The notes beneath the pieces are model-generated. The model did not search any database. It saw only the letters and a program-made list of their open reading frames with translations, and was not told the DNA's origin. Positions 1 to 8,648 of a stretch of DNA of 64,000 bases are shown piece after piece (position 1 is the stretch's first letter; every line of letters starts with the position of its first letter). Made by a program: the position numbers and the translations under genes. The DNA lies in NCBI RefSeq assembly GCF_943846705.1, contig NZ_OX044366.1, positions 2,356,001-2,420,000 of the forward strand. The letters run 5' to 3'. The DNA is from an uncultured Pseudomonas sp. Its GTDB lineage: Bacteria > Pseudomonadota > Gammaproteobacteria > Pseudomonadales > Pseudomonadaceae.

Positions 1-1
1 T

Positions 2-394
2 ATGCCGCGCTCCGGCGACGAATACGTGCACCGCATCGGCCGTACCGGCCGTGCCGGCGCCGAAGGTCTGGCGATTTCGCTGATCTGCCATAACGACTGG
101 GCGCTGATGTCGAGCATCGAACGCTACCTCAAGCAGCGTTTCGAGCGCCGTAATATCAAGGACATCAAGGGCATCTACCAGGGCCCGAAAAACCTCAAGG
201 CATCTGGCAAGGCTGTCGGGCCGAAGAAGAAAAAGATCGACCCGAAAACCGGCAAGAAAATTGTCGCGAAAAAGCCGGTCGCCAAGGCGCCGAGCAAGCG
301 CAACACCATCAACAAACCCAAGGCTGATGCCCCGACGCTGGTCAGCCAGGACGGCCTGGCACCGTTGAAGCGCCGCACGCCAGCCGCCGAGTAA
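2..394 (+). CDS. DEAD-box ATP-dependent RNA helicase, C-terminal part (truncated by window edge)
   Basis: Only the last ~130 codons are present; the gene enters from the left. Near the edge is helicase motif VI (HRIGRTGRAG), the arginine-finger motif of superfamily 2 RNA helicases. It is followed by the end of RecA domain 2 and a long basic tail of Lys/Pro/Ala repeats (about residues 65-115) ending in APLKRRTPAAE. Basic low-complexity tails of this kind are common in RhlE-type helicases, where they bind RNA. The first Met is internal, not a true start. Assignment to RhlE rather than another DEAD-box subgroup is an inference from the tail. Confidence 0.9.
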   Translation: MPRSGDEYVHRIGRTGRAGAEGLAISLICHNDWALMSSIERYLKQRFERRNIKDIKGIYQGPKNLKASGKAVGPKKKKIDPKTGKKIVAKKPVAKAPSKRNTINKPKADAPTLVSQDGLAPLKRRTPAAE

Positions 395-398
395 CACC

Positions 399-923
399 AT
401 GGCGCGCTGGCTGTGTTGGCTTGCTGCGCTGTTTATAGTCGCGCAAGCCCAAGGCGCGGGCGCGGTGCACCAATGTATGCAGGCTGACGGGGTGATGCTT
501 TACACCGACCAGCCGTGCAGCATTGCGCAGAGCAACCTGGCCTTGAGTATCAGTCACTACGCCAGTTATCCCTTTTGGCTGCAGGGCGTTGCGCCGCTCT
601 GGCACGAGCGCTTGCAGCCGCTATTGCTGAGCGTCGAGCTGTTGCCACTGCTGGCGGCGGTCTACGGGCTGATGAGTCTGGTCTGCTTCTTCGCTTACTA
701 CCGCGACAAGCAATTCGCGATTAAGGGCCGGCAGCGCACGCCCGAGGCGCGTCTGCACCTGTATGAAGTGTTGGGTGGCTGGCCAGGTGGTTTGCTGGCG
801 CAGCGCTTGATTCGACACAAGAACCGCAAGCTGAGCTATCAACTGGTGTTCTGGTTGATCGTCTTGCTGCACGTGGCCCTGGCTGGGCTGCTGTGGTGGG
901 TGAATGCGCCGCTCATAGGTTGA
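399..923 (+). CDS. DUF1294 family membrane protein with DUF4124-like N-terminus
   Basis: The 174-residue protein begins with a signal-like hydrophobic segment (residues 2-20), then a short Cys-containing stretch (VHQCMQADGVMLYTDQPC) resembling the start of DUF4124 domains. The rest has three further hydrophobic segments. The core (about residues 85-165, with FFAYYRDKQFAIKGRQRTPE and GGWPGGLLAQ) matches the DUF1294 signature of small inner-membrane proteins of unknown function. It starts 4 bases after the helicase stop, so it is probably co-transcribed with it. No enzymatic motif is visible. Confidence 0.8.
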   Translation: MARWLCWLAALFIVAQAQGAGAVHQCMQADGVMLYTDQPCSIAQSNLALSISHYASYPFWLQGVAPLWHERLQPLLLSVELLPLLAAVYGLMSLVCFFAYYRDKQFAIKGRQRTPEARLHLYEVLGGWPGGLLAQRLIRHKNRKLSYQLVFWLIVLLHVALAGLLWWVNAPLIG

Positions 924-959
924 GCGGCGGCGGACTACCCGCCGTCGCTCAACAGGGGC

Positions 960-1940
960 TTACTTCGGTACGATCAGGATCTTGCCATCGCGCTCACCAC
1001 TGGCGGCGGCCGCTACGGCTTGCTTGATCTCACTGACGTCATAGGTCGCGGCAACGCGGCTGTGCAGCTTGCCGCTGGCAATCAGTTGTACCAGTTCACC
1101 AAAGACCTTCATCTGCTCGGCCTGGCTGGCATTCTGGAACCATTTGGCCAACCAGAAGCCGCGCAGGCTGACATCGCGGAAGACAAAAGAAGACGGCGAT
1201 ACCTGGCACGGCTGGCGGCTCATCATGCCGTAGTTAACCAGTACGCCGCCGTCGCACAGGCTGGCCGCCAGATGATCGGTGGCCTCACCGCCCACCGCAT
1301 CGATGCCTAAGCGTATGGCCGCGTTGCTTGTGGCGACACGTACGCGTTTGGCCAAGTCCGGCCCGTCGACCAGCACCACGTCACCGCCTTCGGCTTCAAC
1401 ACCGGCGATCGCTGACTCGCGGCGCACCACGTTGACCGTCTTGAAGCCGCGCAGTTTTGCCAATTGGATCAAGTAGCTGCCAACGCCCGAGTTGGCGGCG
1501 TTCTGGATCACCCAGTCGCCGGGTTTGAGTTCGACGAACTGGCTGAGCAGCAGGGAGGCGGTTGGCGGATTGACCGTGAGCATTGCCAGTTGCTGTGGAT
1601 CGGCCTCCGGCAGAGGGATAAGTTTGCCGGCGGGCGCATTCAAATGGCTGACCCAGGTACCGCAACCCACGGGCAGCAGTACCATCTGGCCGACCTTCAG
1701 ATTGGCGACTTCGGCACCCAGTGCCTCGACACGCCCGACGCCCTCGTTACCGCCGATGGCCGGTAGCGGCGGCAGCATGCCGTACTCGCCGGTGAGGGTG
1801 AGGACGTCGGAGGGGTTGATCGGCGCGGCCAGTACTTTAATGCGCACCTGGCCAGCGCCAGGCTCTGGCAGTTGCAACTCGACGGCGGCAATCACCTCGT
1901 GAGGTTGCGGGCCGCGTTGTGGGTATTCGGCTTTAAGCAT
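960..1940 (-). CDS. Zinc-independent MDR oxidoreductase, 2-enoyl thioester reductase-like
   Basis: Medium-chain dehydrogenase/reductase of 326 residues from the chosen ATG at 1940, which has GGAGAG about 6 bases upstream; the longer reading frame to 2021 lacks such a site. The N-terminal GroES-like domain has the INPSD and TGEYG motifs; the Tyr in the latter matches the catalytic Tyr of Etr1/MECR-type enoyl thioester reductases. The nucleotide-binding segment (NAANSGVGSYLIQLAKLRG) is NADPH-type, with basic VVRR after the second strand. The structural zinc cysteine loop of alcohol dehydrogenases is absent. A quinone-oxidoreductase-like role cannot be excluded. Confidence 0.85.
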   Translation of the reverse strand: MLKAEYPQRGPQPHEVIAAVELQLPEPGAGQVRIKVLAAPINPSDVLTLTGEYGMLPPLPAIGGNEGVGRVEALGAEVANLKVGQMVLLPVGCGTWVSHLNAPAGKLIPLPEADPQQLAMLTVNPPTASLLLSQFVELKPGDWVIQNAANSGVGSYLIQLAKLRGFKTVNVVRRESAIAGVEAEGGDVVLVDGPDLAKRVRVATSNAAIRLGIDAVGGEATDHLAASLCDGGVLVNYGMMSRQPCQVSPSSFVFRDVSLRGFWLAKWFQNASQAEQMKVFGELVQLIASGKLHSRVAATYDVSEIKQAVAAAASGERDGKILIVPK

Positions 1941-2099
1941 GAAGGCTCTCCAGAGTGTATGGGCTGACTTGGGTGGCAAGAGTCTAGCGCTGTCAGGGCT
2001 CCAGGCGACTAATTCGGGCAAATCGATCTCAGTGATAGAGCGCTGCCAAACCAGGGCGTAGCGGGCTATGCTGGGCGCTGGTCAAGTTTGGGTATCGGC

Positions 2100-2822
2100 A
2101 TGAAAGGGTTGTGGGTATTTTTTCTGCTGGCATGCAGCCTGACGGCCTCGGCGCAAAGCCTGAGAGTTGGCTTCGGTACGAACAAGCCGCCGTATATTTT
2201 CGAGAACCAAGCGCGTGGCTTGGAATACGACATTGTCATGGCCGCCGCGCAGCGAGGCGGTCTGCAGCCGGTGGCGTATTACGCGCCGATGGAGCGTTTA
2301 AATCGGATGCTGCGCAAGGGCCAGCTTGACGTCATTGCCACGACCAATGAGCTCAGCGGCGGTGCTAATTTTTATTCCAACGCTTATATCCGCTACCAGA
2401 ATGTCGCCGTGGCCTTGCGCTCGAAAAACCTGGATATCCTGCGTATCAGTGATCTGGCGCGGTACTCGGTGAATGCCTTTCAACGCTCACGCTTGCTGCT
2501 CGGCAGCGAATACCAGGCCATGGCCGAAGCCAACCCGCGTTACCGTGAAGAGGCGTTTCAGATTGCCCGCAACCGCATGCTCTATAGCGGTCGAGTTGAT
2601 GTGGTGGTGGCGGACATGCGCATCCTGCGTTACTTCAACCGTGAGGTGTATACCCAGGTCGATGTGAGCCAGCCGCTGACGGTGTATCCGCTCTTTGCGC
2701 CAACCGACTACAAGCTGGGGTGCCGTCAGCGGGCCGATTGCGAGCGCCTCAATCAAGGATTGGCAGCGCTTCGGCAAAGTGGCGAGTACACCCGCATTGA
2801 GCGCCGCTACGCGATGCACTGA
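2100..2822 (+). CDS. Orphan periplasmic substrate-binding protein (SBP_bac_3 / PBPb fold)
   Basis: The 240-residue protein has a clear signal peptide (MKGLWVFFLLACSLTASAQS). The mature part starts LRVGFGTNKPPYIFE, the usual first strand of family 3 solute-binding proteins, followed by GLEYDIVMAAA and later VVVADMRIL. The ATG at 2100 gives a compact signal peptide; the upstream ATG at 2088 only adds four residues. There is no permease or ATPase next to it, so it is either a stand-alone sensor/binding protein or partner of a transporter elsewhere. The ligand cannot be told from sequence; an amino acid is typical of the family. Confidence 0.8.
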   Translation: MKGLWVFFLLACSLTASAQSLRVGFGTNKPPYIFENQARGLEYDIVMAAAQRGGLQPVAYYAPMERLNRMLRKGQLDVIATTNELSGGANFYSNAYIRYQNVAVALRSKNLDILRISDLARYSVNAFQRSRLLLGSEYQAMAEANPRYREEAFQIARNRMLYSGRVDVVVADMRILRYFNREVYTQVDVSQPLTVYPLFAPTDYKLGCRQRADCERLNQGLAALRQSGEYTRIERRYAMH

Positions 2823-2836
2823 CGGCTGCAACTCAC

Positions 2837-5083
2837 TTATTGCGTGGGGGCGACTGTGTCGAGGCCTTCCTGAGCGGCCAGTAGCTTGGCCTCAGGCGCC
2901 TGCGGCGAACTGCTGACGCTGAAGTCGACGATTTCGATGGCCCCCCGGCCCTGGCCGACCAGGTGGAAGGAGAACGCCTTGCGCGCTGCCGGGTTGTCGA
3001 AAGTGAAGCTGATCTCTACCGGCTTATCACGGGTTAGCAACGGCAGTTCGGGTATCGGCAAGGCCACATCGCGGTCGTATTCCTTGGTTTTCAAGTGCAG
3101 CCTAGCGCCTTGCTTATCCATGCTCAGGGCGCGGATTTTCAGGGTCACCGTGGTCTGCGTGTCCTTGCCCAAGGTCAGGTATTGCGCGCCCACAAGGTTG
3201 TCTGCCCAGTCATCACTGGCGCTGGGCTTAAGCATGACCGGCTGCTTGTTGGCGAACTGGTAATGCTGCTCGTCCTGGCCGCTGCTCAGCGACTGGTCGA
3301 GCAGGCCGGCACGCTGGCTGATCAAACGGGCGGGCTTACCCGTAAAGCGCCCCAGGTAGCGCGCGCTGTCGGCGATAAAGCCAGGGCTGGCGTAACGCCG
3401 GCAGACGCTCTGGAAGTCGCACTCAGTCAGCGTGCCCTGGCCGTCATGCTGGCGCAGCAGGCCATTGGTGTAGGAGATGATTTCGCGGCCAGTGCTGTAG
3501 TCACGCAGCAGTGAGCGCCCGGCGATGTTGCTAGGTACGGGAAAGGCGAAGTAGTCGAGCACCGAGGCGGTCAAATCGACATGGCCATACACACCCTGCT
3601 TGAGTGCAGGCAATTGCGACTGCTCGGGGGCCAGCAGCAGGTTAAAGCCCCAGGCCGAGGCCAGGCGCACGTCGCCCAAGCCGTGGGACTCATCCGAGGT
3701 AACGAGCACCAGGGTGTCTTTCATCACGCCTTGCTGCTCGAGGGCCGTGAGGAAGTCGGCAACGGCATCGTCCAGATAGGCAATCGCTGCCAGCTTGGCA
3801 TTGGGCTGGCGATCCAGGTATTCCTGGGGGGCGGAGTAGGGTTGGTGAGTGCCAACGGTCAGCAGGGTCAGCATCCAGGGCTGACGTTGCGTGCGCAGCT
3901 GTTTCACGTAACCCAGGGCGCCTTCAAAATAGGCCTTGTCGTCCATGCCCCAGGGAAAGTCGATATAGGGCTTGTTCTTGAACCAGTCGCGGCCGAGGGT
4001 CTTGTCGAAGCCCATCTGCGGCATGATCTGGTCTTTGGCCATAAAGCGCAGCCCGGCGCCTTGCAGGAAGTGCGTGCTCAGGCCGCGCTCACGCAATTGC
4101 GCGGGCAGGCACTGCTCGCTGCGCGCGGGGTTGTTGAGCAGCTCAACGCCTTTCGGGGTGCCGGTGTCGAGTTTGTTGTAGTCGCCACAAAGCATGGCGT
4201 AGAGGCCGCGGATGGTTTGGTGGCCATGCAGCACGTAATCGCTGGTGAGCATGCCGCGCTCGGCCCATTGGCTCAGGCGCGGCATCGGGTCTTGCGCATA
4301 GCTGCTGCCGATGGCCAGGCGGCTGGCGCGTATATACGCCCCGGTCACACCTTCCAAAGTAATGATCAACACGTTGCGCGCGCTGCCGGCCTGCTTGAGC
4401 AGTGGCGTGCCATTCAGGTCGAGTTGGTTGAGGCCGCTGATGTCGGGTGGGCTGCTCGGCTCATCCCCGGCTAGCCAGTCAGCCAGGAGCTGTTGGCCGC
4501 TACTGGTGCTTTCCGCCAGTAGCTTGTGTGGCAGGTTGAACTGCAGCCATTGATCCGCTTCGCTGGGTTTGAATTGCTGGCCGATGCTGTGCACGGCAAA
4601 CAGTGACAGCGGCAATAGCAGCCAAATACGTGACAGCGGCGCGGTGCGGTGCAGTGTCGGCCGGCGGCGCAGGCCCAGGTAGAGCATTACCAGCACCGCC
4701 ATGCTCAAGGCCAATAACGGCTGGCTCAAACCGCCGCCTTGGGTGGAGTGGCTGAGGAACTGCACATCGCTCAAGTACTGTAAATCGGCAGGTTCCGGCA
4801 TGCGCCCCACGGCATTGACTAGCTCGGCCGTACTCAAGGTAAAGATGCACCACACCAGCAGCAGGGGAATGCTCAGCAGCCAGGCGCGTTGGTGCAGGGC
4901 TACCAGCAGCAGGCTGCCGATTGCCAGGTCAGACAGGTAACCGTAGGGGTGTGACCAGCCCAGCAGGTAGCGGCTGAGCAATGGCAGGGCAAGTAGTAAC
5001 AAACCGAGGGTGAGCAGGGGGCTGGAAGGGTGACGAAGCCAATTGCAGGTAACGCGCACGGGTACTCCTGGGGCGATTGCCAT
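2837..5083 (-). CDS. LTA synthase-like membrane sulfatase/phosphoglycerol transferase-fold protein
   Basis: At 748 residues this has an N-terminal block of about five transmembrane segments (residues 20-180) and a large periplasmic alkaline-phosphatase-superfamily domain (about 235-570). The domain carries NVLIITLEGVTGAYI (metal Glu), TSDYVLHGHQTIRGLYAM (region of the nucleophilic Thr) and LVTSDESHGLG (metal Asp/His). About 150 further residues form a beta-rich C-terminal part. Gram-negative relatives transfer phosphoglycerol or phosphoethanolamine to periplasmic glucans or lipids; the substrate here is unknown. It is convergent with the upstream binding protein gene. Confidence 0.85.
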   Translation of the reverse strand: MAIAPGVPVRVTCNWLRHPSSPLLTLGLLLLALPLLSRYLLGWSHPYGYLSDLAIGSLLLVALHQRAWLLSIPLLLVWCIFTLSTAELVNAVGRMPEPADLQYLSDVQFLSHSTQGGGLSQPLLALSMAVLVMLYLGLRRRPTLHRTAPLSRIWLLLPLSLFAVHSIGQQFKPSEADQWLQFNLPHKLLAESTSSGQQLLADWLAGDEPSSPPDISGLNQLDLNGTPLLKQAGSARNVLIITLEGVTGAYIRASRLAIGSSYAQDPMPRLSQWAERGMLTSDYVLHGHQTIRGLYAMLCGDYNKLDTGTPKGVELLNNPARSEQCLPAQLRERGLSTHFLQGAGLRFMAKDQIMPQMGFDKTLGRDWFKNKPYIDFPWGMDDKAYFEGALGYVKQLRTQRQPWMLTLLTVGTHQPYSAPQEYLDRQPNAKLAAIAYLDDAVADFLTALEQQGVMKDTLVLVTSDESHGLGDVRLASAWGFNLLLAPEQSQLPALKQGVYGHVDLTASVLDYFAFPVPSNIAGRSLLRDYSTGREIISYTNGLLRQHDGQGTLTECDFQSVCRRYASPGFIADSARYLGRFTGKPARLISQRAGLLDQSLSSGQDEQHYQFANKQPVMLKPSASDDWADNLVGAQYLTLGKDTQTTVTLKIRALSMDKQGARLHLKTKEYDRDVALPIPELPLLTRDKPVEISFTFDNPAARKAFSFHLVGQGRGAIEIVDFSVSSSPQAPEAKLLAAQEGLDTVAPTQ

Positions 5084-5264
5084 CGTTCAGCAACGGCAAG
5101 GCCGAATCAGCCGCAAGATGCGGGCTGACATGATTCTGAAACAAGCCTGTGTTTAGCGCCAGAGGGAGGTGCGCAAAAGGGCAAAACAGCGATGGCATTA
5201 AGTGGGGGGATGCACTGGCCAGCGCCTTGTCATTGCGAGCAAAGCGCCGCGTGGCCAGAGATCG

Positions 5265-5453
5265 TTACTTTTTGCCGATGGTGATCTGCTTGGTGGTGCC
5301 GTACACCTGGCCGCTGATGCCCTTGGCAATTTTTTGGATTTCCCCGCCGGATTTCAGGAAGGCTTCGATCTGTGCATCGATCGAGGCGCTGGTTTCCACG
5401 GCTGGAGCCGGCTTGGGTTTACTGTTGGATGCTTTTACGCGCATGACGGCCAT
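5265..5453 (-). CDS. Small conserved protein with SutA-like FLxxGG motif
   Basis: A 62-residue protein with a Lys/Pro/Ala-rich disordered N-terminus (residues 5-20) and a compact C-terminal helix-turn segment IDAQIEAFLKSGGEIQKIAK, ending TTKQITIGKK. The FLxxGG(K/E)(V/I)Q(E/K)I pattern recalls the C-terminal part of the Pseudomonas RNA-polymerase-binding protein SutA, which is longer and has an acidic N-terminus. That resemblance is from memory and only over about 15 residues. The ATG at 5444 is an alternative start. The stand-alone AT-rich upstream region suggests its own promoter. Confidence 0.65.
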   Translation of the reverse strand: MAVMRVKASNSKPKPAPAVETSASIDAQIEAFLKSGGEIQKIAKGISGQVYGTTKQITIGKK

Positions 5454-5775
5454 TAACCTATTTAAAAATTAATTTGGCCGCGCATTGTACTTGAAATACT
5501 TGACAATTGCTTGGTAAATAAATCCCGGATGTGTCTGGTGCTGGAAATATAATTGCCTAGATAGCCTGCGGCATTATCGGATATTTCAGTAAGTGGCTGT
5601 TTTAATAGGGATAGGCAATTAATTTTGAGCCGGCGGGGTGGGGATTGTTTACCGCTGGCCCGCTGGTCGGGTCGATTGGCAGGCTGTCAGACGGCTACGT
5701 TGCGGCGCACGCTAGGCCGAGAAATTCAGGGGCGACTCGGCTAGAATGCTGGCCTGGTAATGAGGGTAGGGCATC
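5454..5775. other. AT-rich intergenic region between two divergent genes
   Basis: No gene is visible in these 322 bases. The left half (about 5455-5630) is strikingly AT-rich for this genome, with runs such as TTTAAAAATTAATTT. It carries a TTGACA at 5500-5505 (plus strand) and, on the minus strand, a TACAAT hexamer that could be the -10 of the small gene on the left. A TAGAAT hexamer at 5742-5747, about 30 bases before the cvfB start, could be its -10, but no good -35 is spaced correctly. Promoter calls here are guesses. Confidence 0.4.
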
Positions 5776-6618
5776 ATGGCGGTAATTGGACGAATGAATA
5801 GTTTGCAGGTCGTGAAGCACACCGACTTCGGCCTGTATCTGGATGGCGGCGCGGATGGCGAGATTTTATTGCCAAAACGCTATATCCCGAGCGATACCCC
5901 AAGTGAAGTGGAAGACTGGTTGAACGTCTTTATTTACTTGGACAGTGAAGACAAATTGATTGCCACCACTGAAACGCCAAAAGTTCAGGTGGGTGGTTTT
6001 GCCAGTTTGAAAGTTGTGGATATCAACCGAGTTGGTTTATTCCTTAATTGGGGTTTGCCAAAAGATTTATTGCTGCCGCACTCCGAAGAAAAGCGCCCGC
6101 TGCAGGTGGGTGATTACTGCGTGGTGCATGTGTTTCTCGACAAGCGCAGCAAGCGTATTACCGCCACCGCTCGCCTGGACCGCTACCTGGATAACGTGCC
6201 AGCGAATTACGCGGAGGGTGAGGCTGTTGACCTGCTGGTGGCGGAAGCGACCGATATGGGCTTCAAGGCCATCATCAACGGCAAGCACTGGGGCCTGATC
6301 CACAAGAATGAGCTGTTCAAATTTCTGCGCAGCGGCATGCAGGAGAAGGGCTTTATCAAGGAAGTGCGCGCCGACGGTAAGATCAGCCTGAGCTTGCAGC
6401 CGGTTGGTCAGGAAGCGGCCAGCAGCCTGGGTGAGCAAATACTGGCCAAGCTGCGCGAGCACGATGGTGTGCTCAAGGTGAATGATAAAAGCTCGCCTGA
6501 AGAAATTGCCGGACTGTTTCGGGTCAGCAAGGGCAACTTTAAAAAAGCCATCGGCGGTTTGTACAAGCAGGGTCGCATCGTGATCCACGAAGACCGTATC
6601 GAACTGCCCAGCAAGTGA
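5776..6618 (+). CDS. cvfB: CvfB/YitL-family S1-domain RNA-binding protein
   Basis: The 280-residue protein matches CvfB organisation: three consecutive S1-like OB folds (about residues 5-65, 70-135 and 145-210) and a C-terminal winged-helix domain (about 220-278; SPEEIAGLFRVSKGNFKKAIGGLYKQGRI). Diagnostic stretches are TDFGLYLDGG, NRVGLFLNWGLPKDLLLP and FKAIINGKHWGLIHKNEL. CvfB proteins bind RNA and affect virulence gene expression in Gram-positives; the role in Pseudomonas is not established. The ATG at 5776 follows a GAGGGTAGGG sequence. It is monocistronic, with an inverted repeat after it. Confidence 0.92.
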   Translation: MAVIGRMNSLQVVKHTDFGLYLDGGADGEILLPKRYIPSDTPSEVEDWLNVFIYLDSEDKLIATTETPKVQVGGFASLKVVDINRVGLFLNWGLPKDLLLPHSEEKRPLQVGDYCVVHVFLDKRSKRITATARLDRYLDNVPANYAEGEAVDLLVAEATDMGFKAIINGKHWGLIHKNELFKFLRSGMQEKGFIKEVRADGKISLSLQPVGQEAASSLGEQILAKLREHDGVLKVNDKSSPEEIAGLFRVSKGNFKKAIGGLYKQGRIVIHEDRIELPSK

Positions 6619-6641
6619 GCCGCAGCGCTTTATGGGCTTAG

Positions 6642-6670
6642 GGTTCACTGCGCTGCATTGGCAGTGAACC
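6642..6670 (+). terminator. Inverted repeat downstream of cvfB
   Basis: Perfect 10-bp stem (GGTTCACTGC / GCAGTGAACC) around a 9-base loop, 23 bases after the cvfB stop. There is no T-run after it, so it is either a weak or Rho-assisted terminator, or an mRNA 3'-end stabiliser. Confidence 0.5.
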
Positions 6671-6769
6671 GCACGCTCTGTAACTGAGTGCTAGGCTTGC
6701 AGTGACAGCCTTAAGTCGCGCGGCAGCGGATGCTTGAACCTTAGCTGCTGTGCCACTTGGCTGAAGCTT

Positions 6770-6845
6770 GCCGGTGTAGCTCAGTTGGTAGAGCAGCGCA
6801 CTCGTAACGCGAAGGTCGTAGGTTCGATTCCTATCTCCGGCACCA
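6770..6845 (+). tRNA. tRNA-Thr (anticodon CGT)
   Basis: A complete 76-base cloverleaf including an encoded CCA end. Acceptor GCCGGTG/CTCCGGC, D-stem GCTC/GAGC, anticodon loop CTCGTAA with CGT at positions 34-36 (reads ACG), T-arm GTAGG-TTCGATT-CCTAT. It resembles Escherichia coli thrW closely. The acceptor has a U6-U67 mismatch, and the anticodon stem has G27-A43 and A31-C39 mismatches. G27-A43 is also in E. coli thrW, so the gene is probably functional. It is a single tRNA, with no cluster. Confidence 0.97.
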
Positions 6846-6866
6846 TTAATAAACCAAGCACCCTGG

Positions 6867-7418
6867 CTACTGGCCGTCACCGAACTGGGAGAACGACGCT
6901 CTTGGGTTAGGTTTGGTCTTTTGTGGTGCAGCAATTCTGCCGGTGTAGCGCCAGTCCCAGGGCGCGACTCTGGATTCGGCGGGGAGCCGCCAAAGGCCTT
7001 TGCCCATTTTCCTCGCCAGGGTTTCGGCATCTTTCAGCCTGCGGTCTTTTAGCTGTTGGGTATACGCCCAGGCAGCGCCGTGCTCGACCAGGCTGTAATT
7101 TACATCGAGGCCCCCGACGTAGACGCGCGCCAGCGTCCTGCCGTAGCGATCCAGCTCTTGCACGTGCAGGACAACGTGTTTTTCAAGCACCAGTTCAGAG
7201 AGCGCCTGCTTGGCTTCGCTCGCATAGGGCTGCTTTCTTTCTGGCGCGTCGATTTCTGCAAGGCGAACCCGTAGGCGTTTGTTCTCAGTGCTCAGGCAGG
7301 TGAAGGTGTCGCCTTCGCTGACAGTCACTACCCTGCAGCTGAATGGATCAGCCAGCACCAAGCCGGGCAGGCTGATCAGCAGTAATAGAGCCATGCGAAT
7401 ATTCATCTTGGTGGTCAT
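6867..7418 (-). CDS. Exported thermonuclease-family (SNase-like) nuclease
   Basis: The 183-residue protein has a signal peptide (about residues 1-23, ending VLA|DPF) and one staphylococcal-nuclease fold. Catalytic landmarks are present: VSEGDTFTC (Asp in the Ca-binding site), RVRLAEIDAPE (Arg and Asp) and DRYGRTLARV (second Arg). The C-terminal ALARKMGKGLWRLP segment is also typical of the family. Such enzymes degrade DNA and RNA in the periplasm or outside the cell. It faces the tRNA-Thr gene tail to tail. ATG at 7406 is an alternative start within the signal peptide. Confidence 0.88.
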   Translation of the reverse strand: MTTKMNIRMALLLLISLPGLVLADPFSCRVVTVSEGDTFTCLSTENKRLRVRLAEIDAPERKQPYASEAKQALSELVLEKHVVLHVQELDRYGRTLARVYVGGLDVNYSLVEHGAAWAYTQQLKDRRLKDAETLARKMGKGLWRLPAESRVAPWDWRYTGRIAAPQKTKPNPRASFSQFGDGQ

Positions 7419-7611
7419 GCTCGTTGTGCAAACTCAGAGCTGTTGATAGTAATGAATACTCGCCAAATTAAGCGGGACGGTTATCGCGAAATCGAAGCGG
7501 GACGATTTGTGAGCCCCGAGGCGTGGGCTGCTTGGGTCGCTGGGCGGAGCCGCTAGCTTGTTGCTAGTGGCCAATACTTCATGTGTTTTGCGCGATGCGG
7601 CAGAGGCGGTG

Positions 7612-7947
7612 ATGACAATGTGCAGGTACATAATCAGTCTGTTGGGTGTGCTGGTGAGCGCGCCGTTGTATGCCGAGCAACAAGCCTCGCAGACGTTGCG
7701 GGTGATTCCGAAGGCCTATATCAGCCCTGGTGCCAGCGGCAGCATTGGCAGTTCCCAGCAAGCCGAAAATTATAATCTGTATGGCGGGCAGCGCTTACCC
7801 AGCGGGCTGCAGCGTGATGAGCAGGGTTACAGCAGCCAGTCGTTTGAGCGACGCGGGACTCTCAGGCAAAGCATCGAGTATCCCGCCGGCAACCTAGCAC
7901 AACAGTACCCAGGGCAAGCCACGGAATACCAGCAACGCAGCCGTTAG
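7612..7947 (+). CDS. Hypothetical secreted protein
   Basis: From the ATG at 7612 this encodes 111 residues, with a signal peptide (MTMCRYIISLLGVLVSAPLYA|EQQ) and a low-complexity mature part rich in Gln, Ser, Gly, Tyr and Arg (YNLYGGQRLPSG, QGYSSQSFERRG). The mature part is probably disordered. A second ATG at 7618 is equally possible; the frame remains open to 7558 but that extension is not signal-like. No family recognised. It is convergent with msrA and divergent from the nuclease gene. Confidence 0.55.
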   Translation: MTMCRYIISLLGVLVSAPLYAEQQASQTLRVIPKAYISPGASGSIGSSQQAENYNLYGGQRLPSGLQRDEQGYSSQSFERRGTLRQSIEYPAGNLAQQYPGQATEYQQRSR

Positions 7948-7986
7948 CTCTGTTGGTGCGAGAGCCAGCGGATGCGTGCGCACTTT

Positions 7987-8646
7987 TTATTTCTTGCCCC
8001 AGAGTTGCTCCAGGCGTTGGTCGCGGCCACAACCGTTGCGGTAGTAGGTGTAGCGCAGTGGGTTACGCAGGTAGTAGTCCTGGTGGTACTCCTCGGCCGG
8101 GTAAAAGGTGCTGGCGGCGAGAACTTCAGTGACCACCGCTGCCGGCAGGCGTCCGGACTTATCTAGGGCAGCCTTGGAGGCTTCGGCCTGCTGCTGCTCT
8201 GCTGGGTTGCTGTAAAAGATCGCGCTGCGGTATTGCGAGCCGCGGTCACAGAACTGCGCGTTGGCTGTCACTGGGTCGATGGTTGGCCAGAAGGCCTCCA
8301 GCAGTTGCGCATAGCTGGTTTTGCTCGGATCAAAGCGCACGCGCACGGCTTCAATATGCCCGCTGTTACCGGCTGAAACCTGCTCGTAGGTCGGGTTATC
8401 GACATGCCCACCGATATAGCCCGAGGTGGTTTCAATCACCCCGGGCAGCTTGTCGAAGTCCGACTCGGTGCACCAGAAACAGCCGCCGGCAAAGATCGCT
8501 ACGCCAGGGTTTTCCACCGACTGAGTGTTGACTTGCGGTTGTGGTGCCTGCGCAGCCATGGGCTCACAGGCGGCCAGCAGGCCGCCGAGGAGCAGGGTAG
8601 CGCTGGCCAGCAGGCGGCCGCGCCAGGCAGCAGTGATAAGCGCCAT
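7987..8646 (-). CDS. msrA: Peptide methionine-(S)-S-oxide reductase MsrA, predicted lipoprotein
   Basis: The protein has 219 residues. The catalytic motif GCFWCTE is at about residue 54-60, followed by GYIGGHVDNPTYEQVSAGNSGH and a C-terminal NGCGRD that can supply a resolving cysteine. The N-terminus is a hydrophobic export signal ending in a lipobox (LLAAC, Cys about residue 27), so the enzyme is probably anchored in the cell envelope rather than cytosolic. It reduces the S epimer of protein methionine sulfoxide. It lies 2 bases after msrB in the same direction, forming a two-gene repair operon. Confidence 0.93.
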   Translation of the reverse strand: MALITAAWRGRLLASATLLLGGLLAACEPMAAQAPQPQVNTQSVENPGVAIFAGGCFWCTESDFDKLPGVIETTSGYIGGHVDNPTYEQVSAGNSGHIEAVRVRFDPSKTSYAQLLEAFWPTIDPVTANAQFCDRGSQYRSAIFYSNPAEQQQAEASKAALDKSGRLPAAVVTEVLAASTFYPAEEYHQDYYLRNPLRYTYYRNGCGRDQRLEQLWGKK

Positions 8647-8648
8647 AT

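Noticed and set aside
5500..5520. Sigma-70 promoter with TTGACA at 5500
   Set aside because: No -10 hexamer lies 16-18 bases downstream on the plus strand; the nearest gene on that strand starts 270 bases away.
6770..6845. Degenerate tRNA (pseudo-tRNA) because of stem mismatches
   Set aside because: The loops, D- and T-arms and encoded CCA are intact, and the G27-A43 mismatch also occurs in the functional E. coli thrW.
6770..6845. tRNA-Thr as attachment site of a genomic island
   Set aside because: No integrase, no repeated tRNA 3' end in the neighbourhood and normal core genes on both sides.
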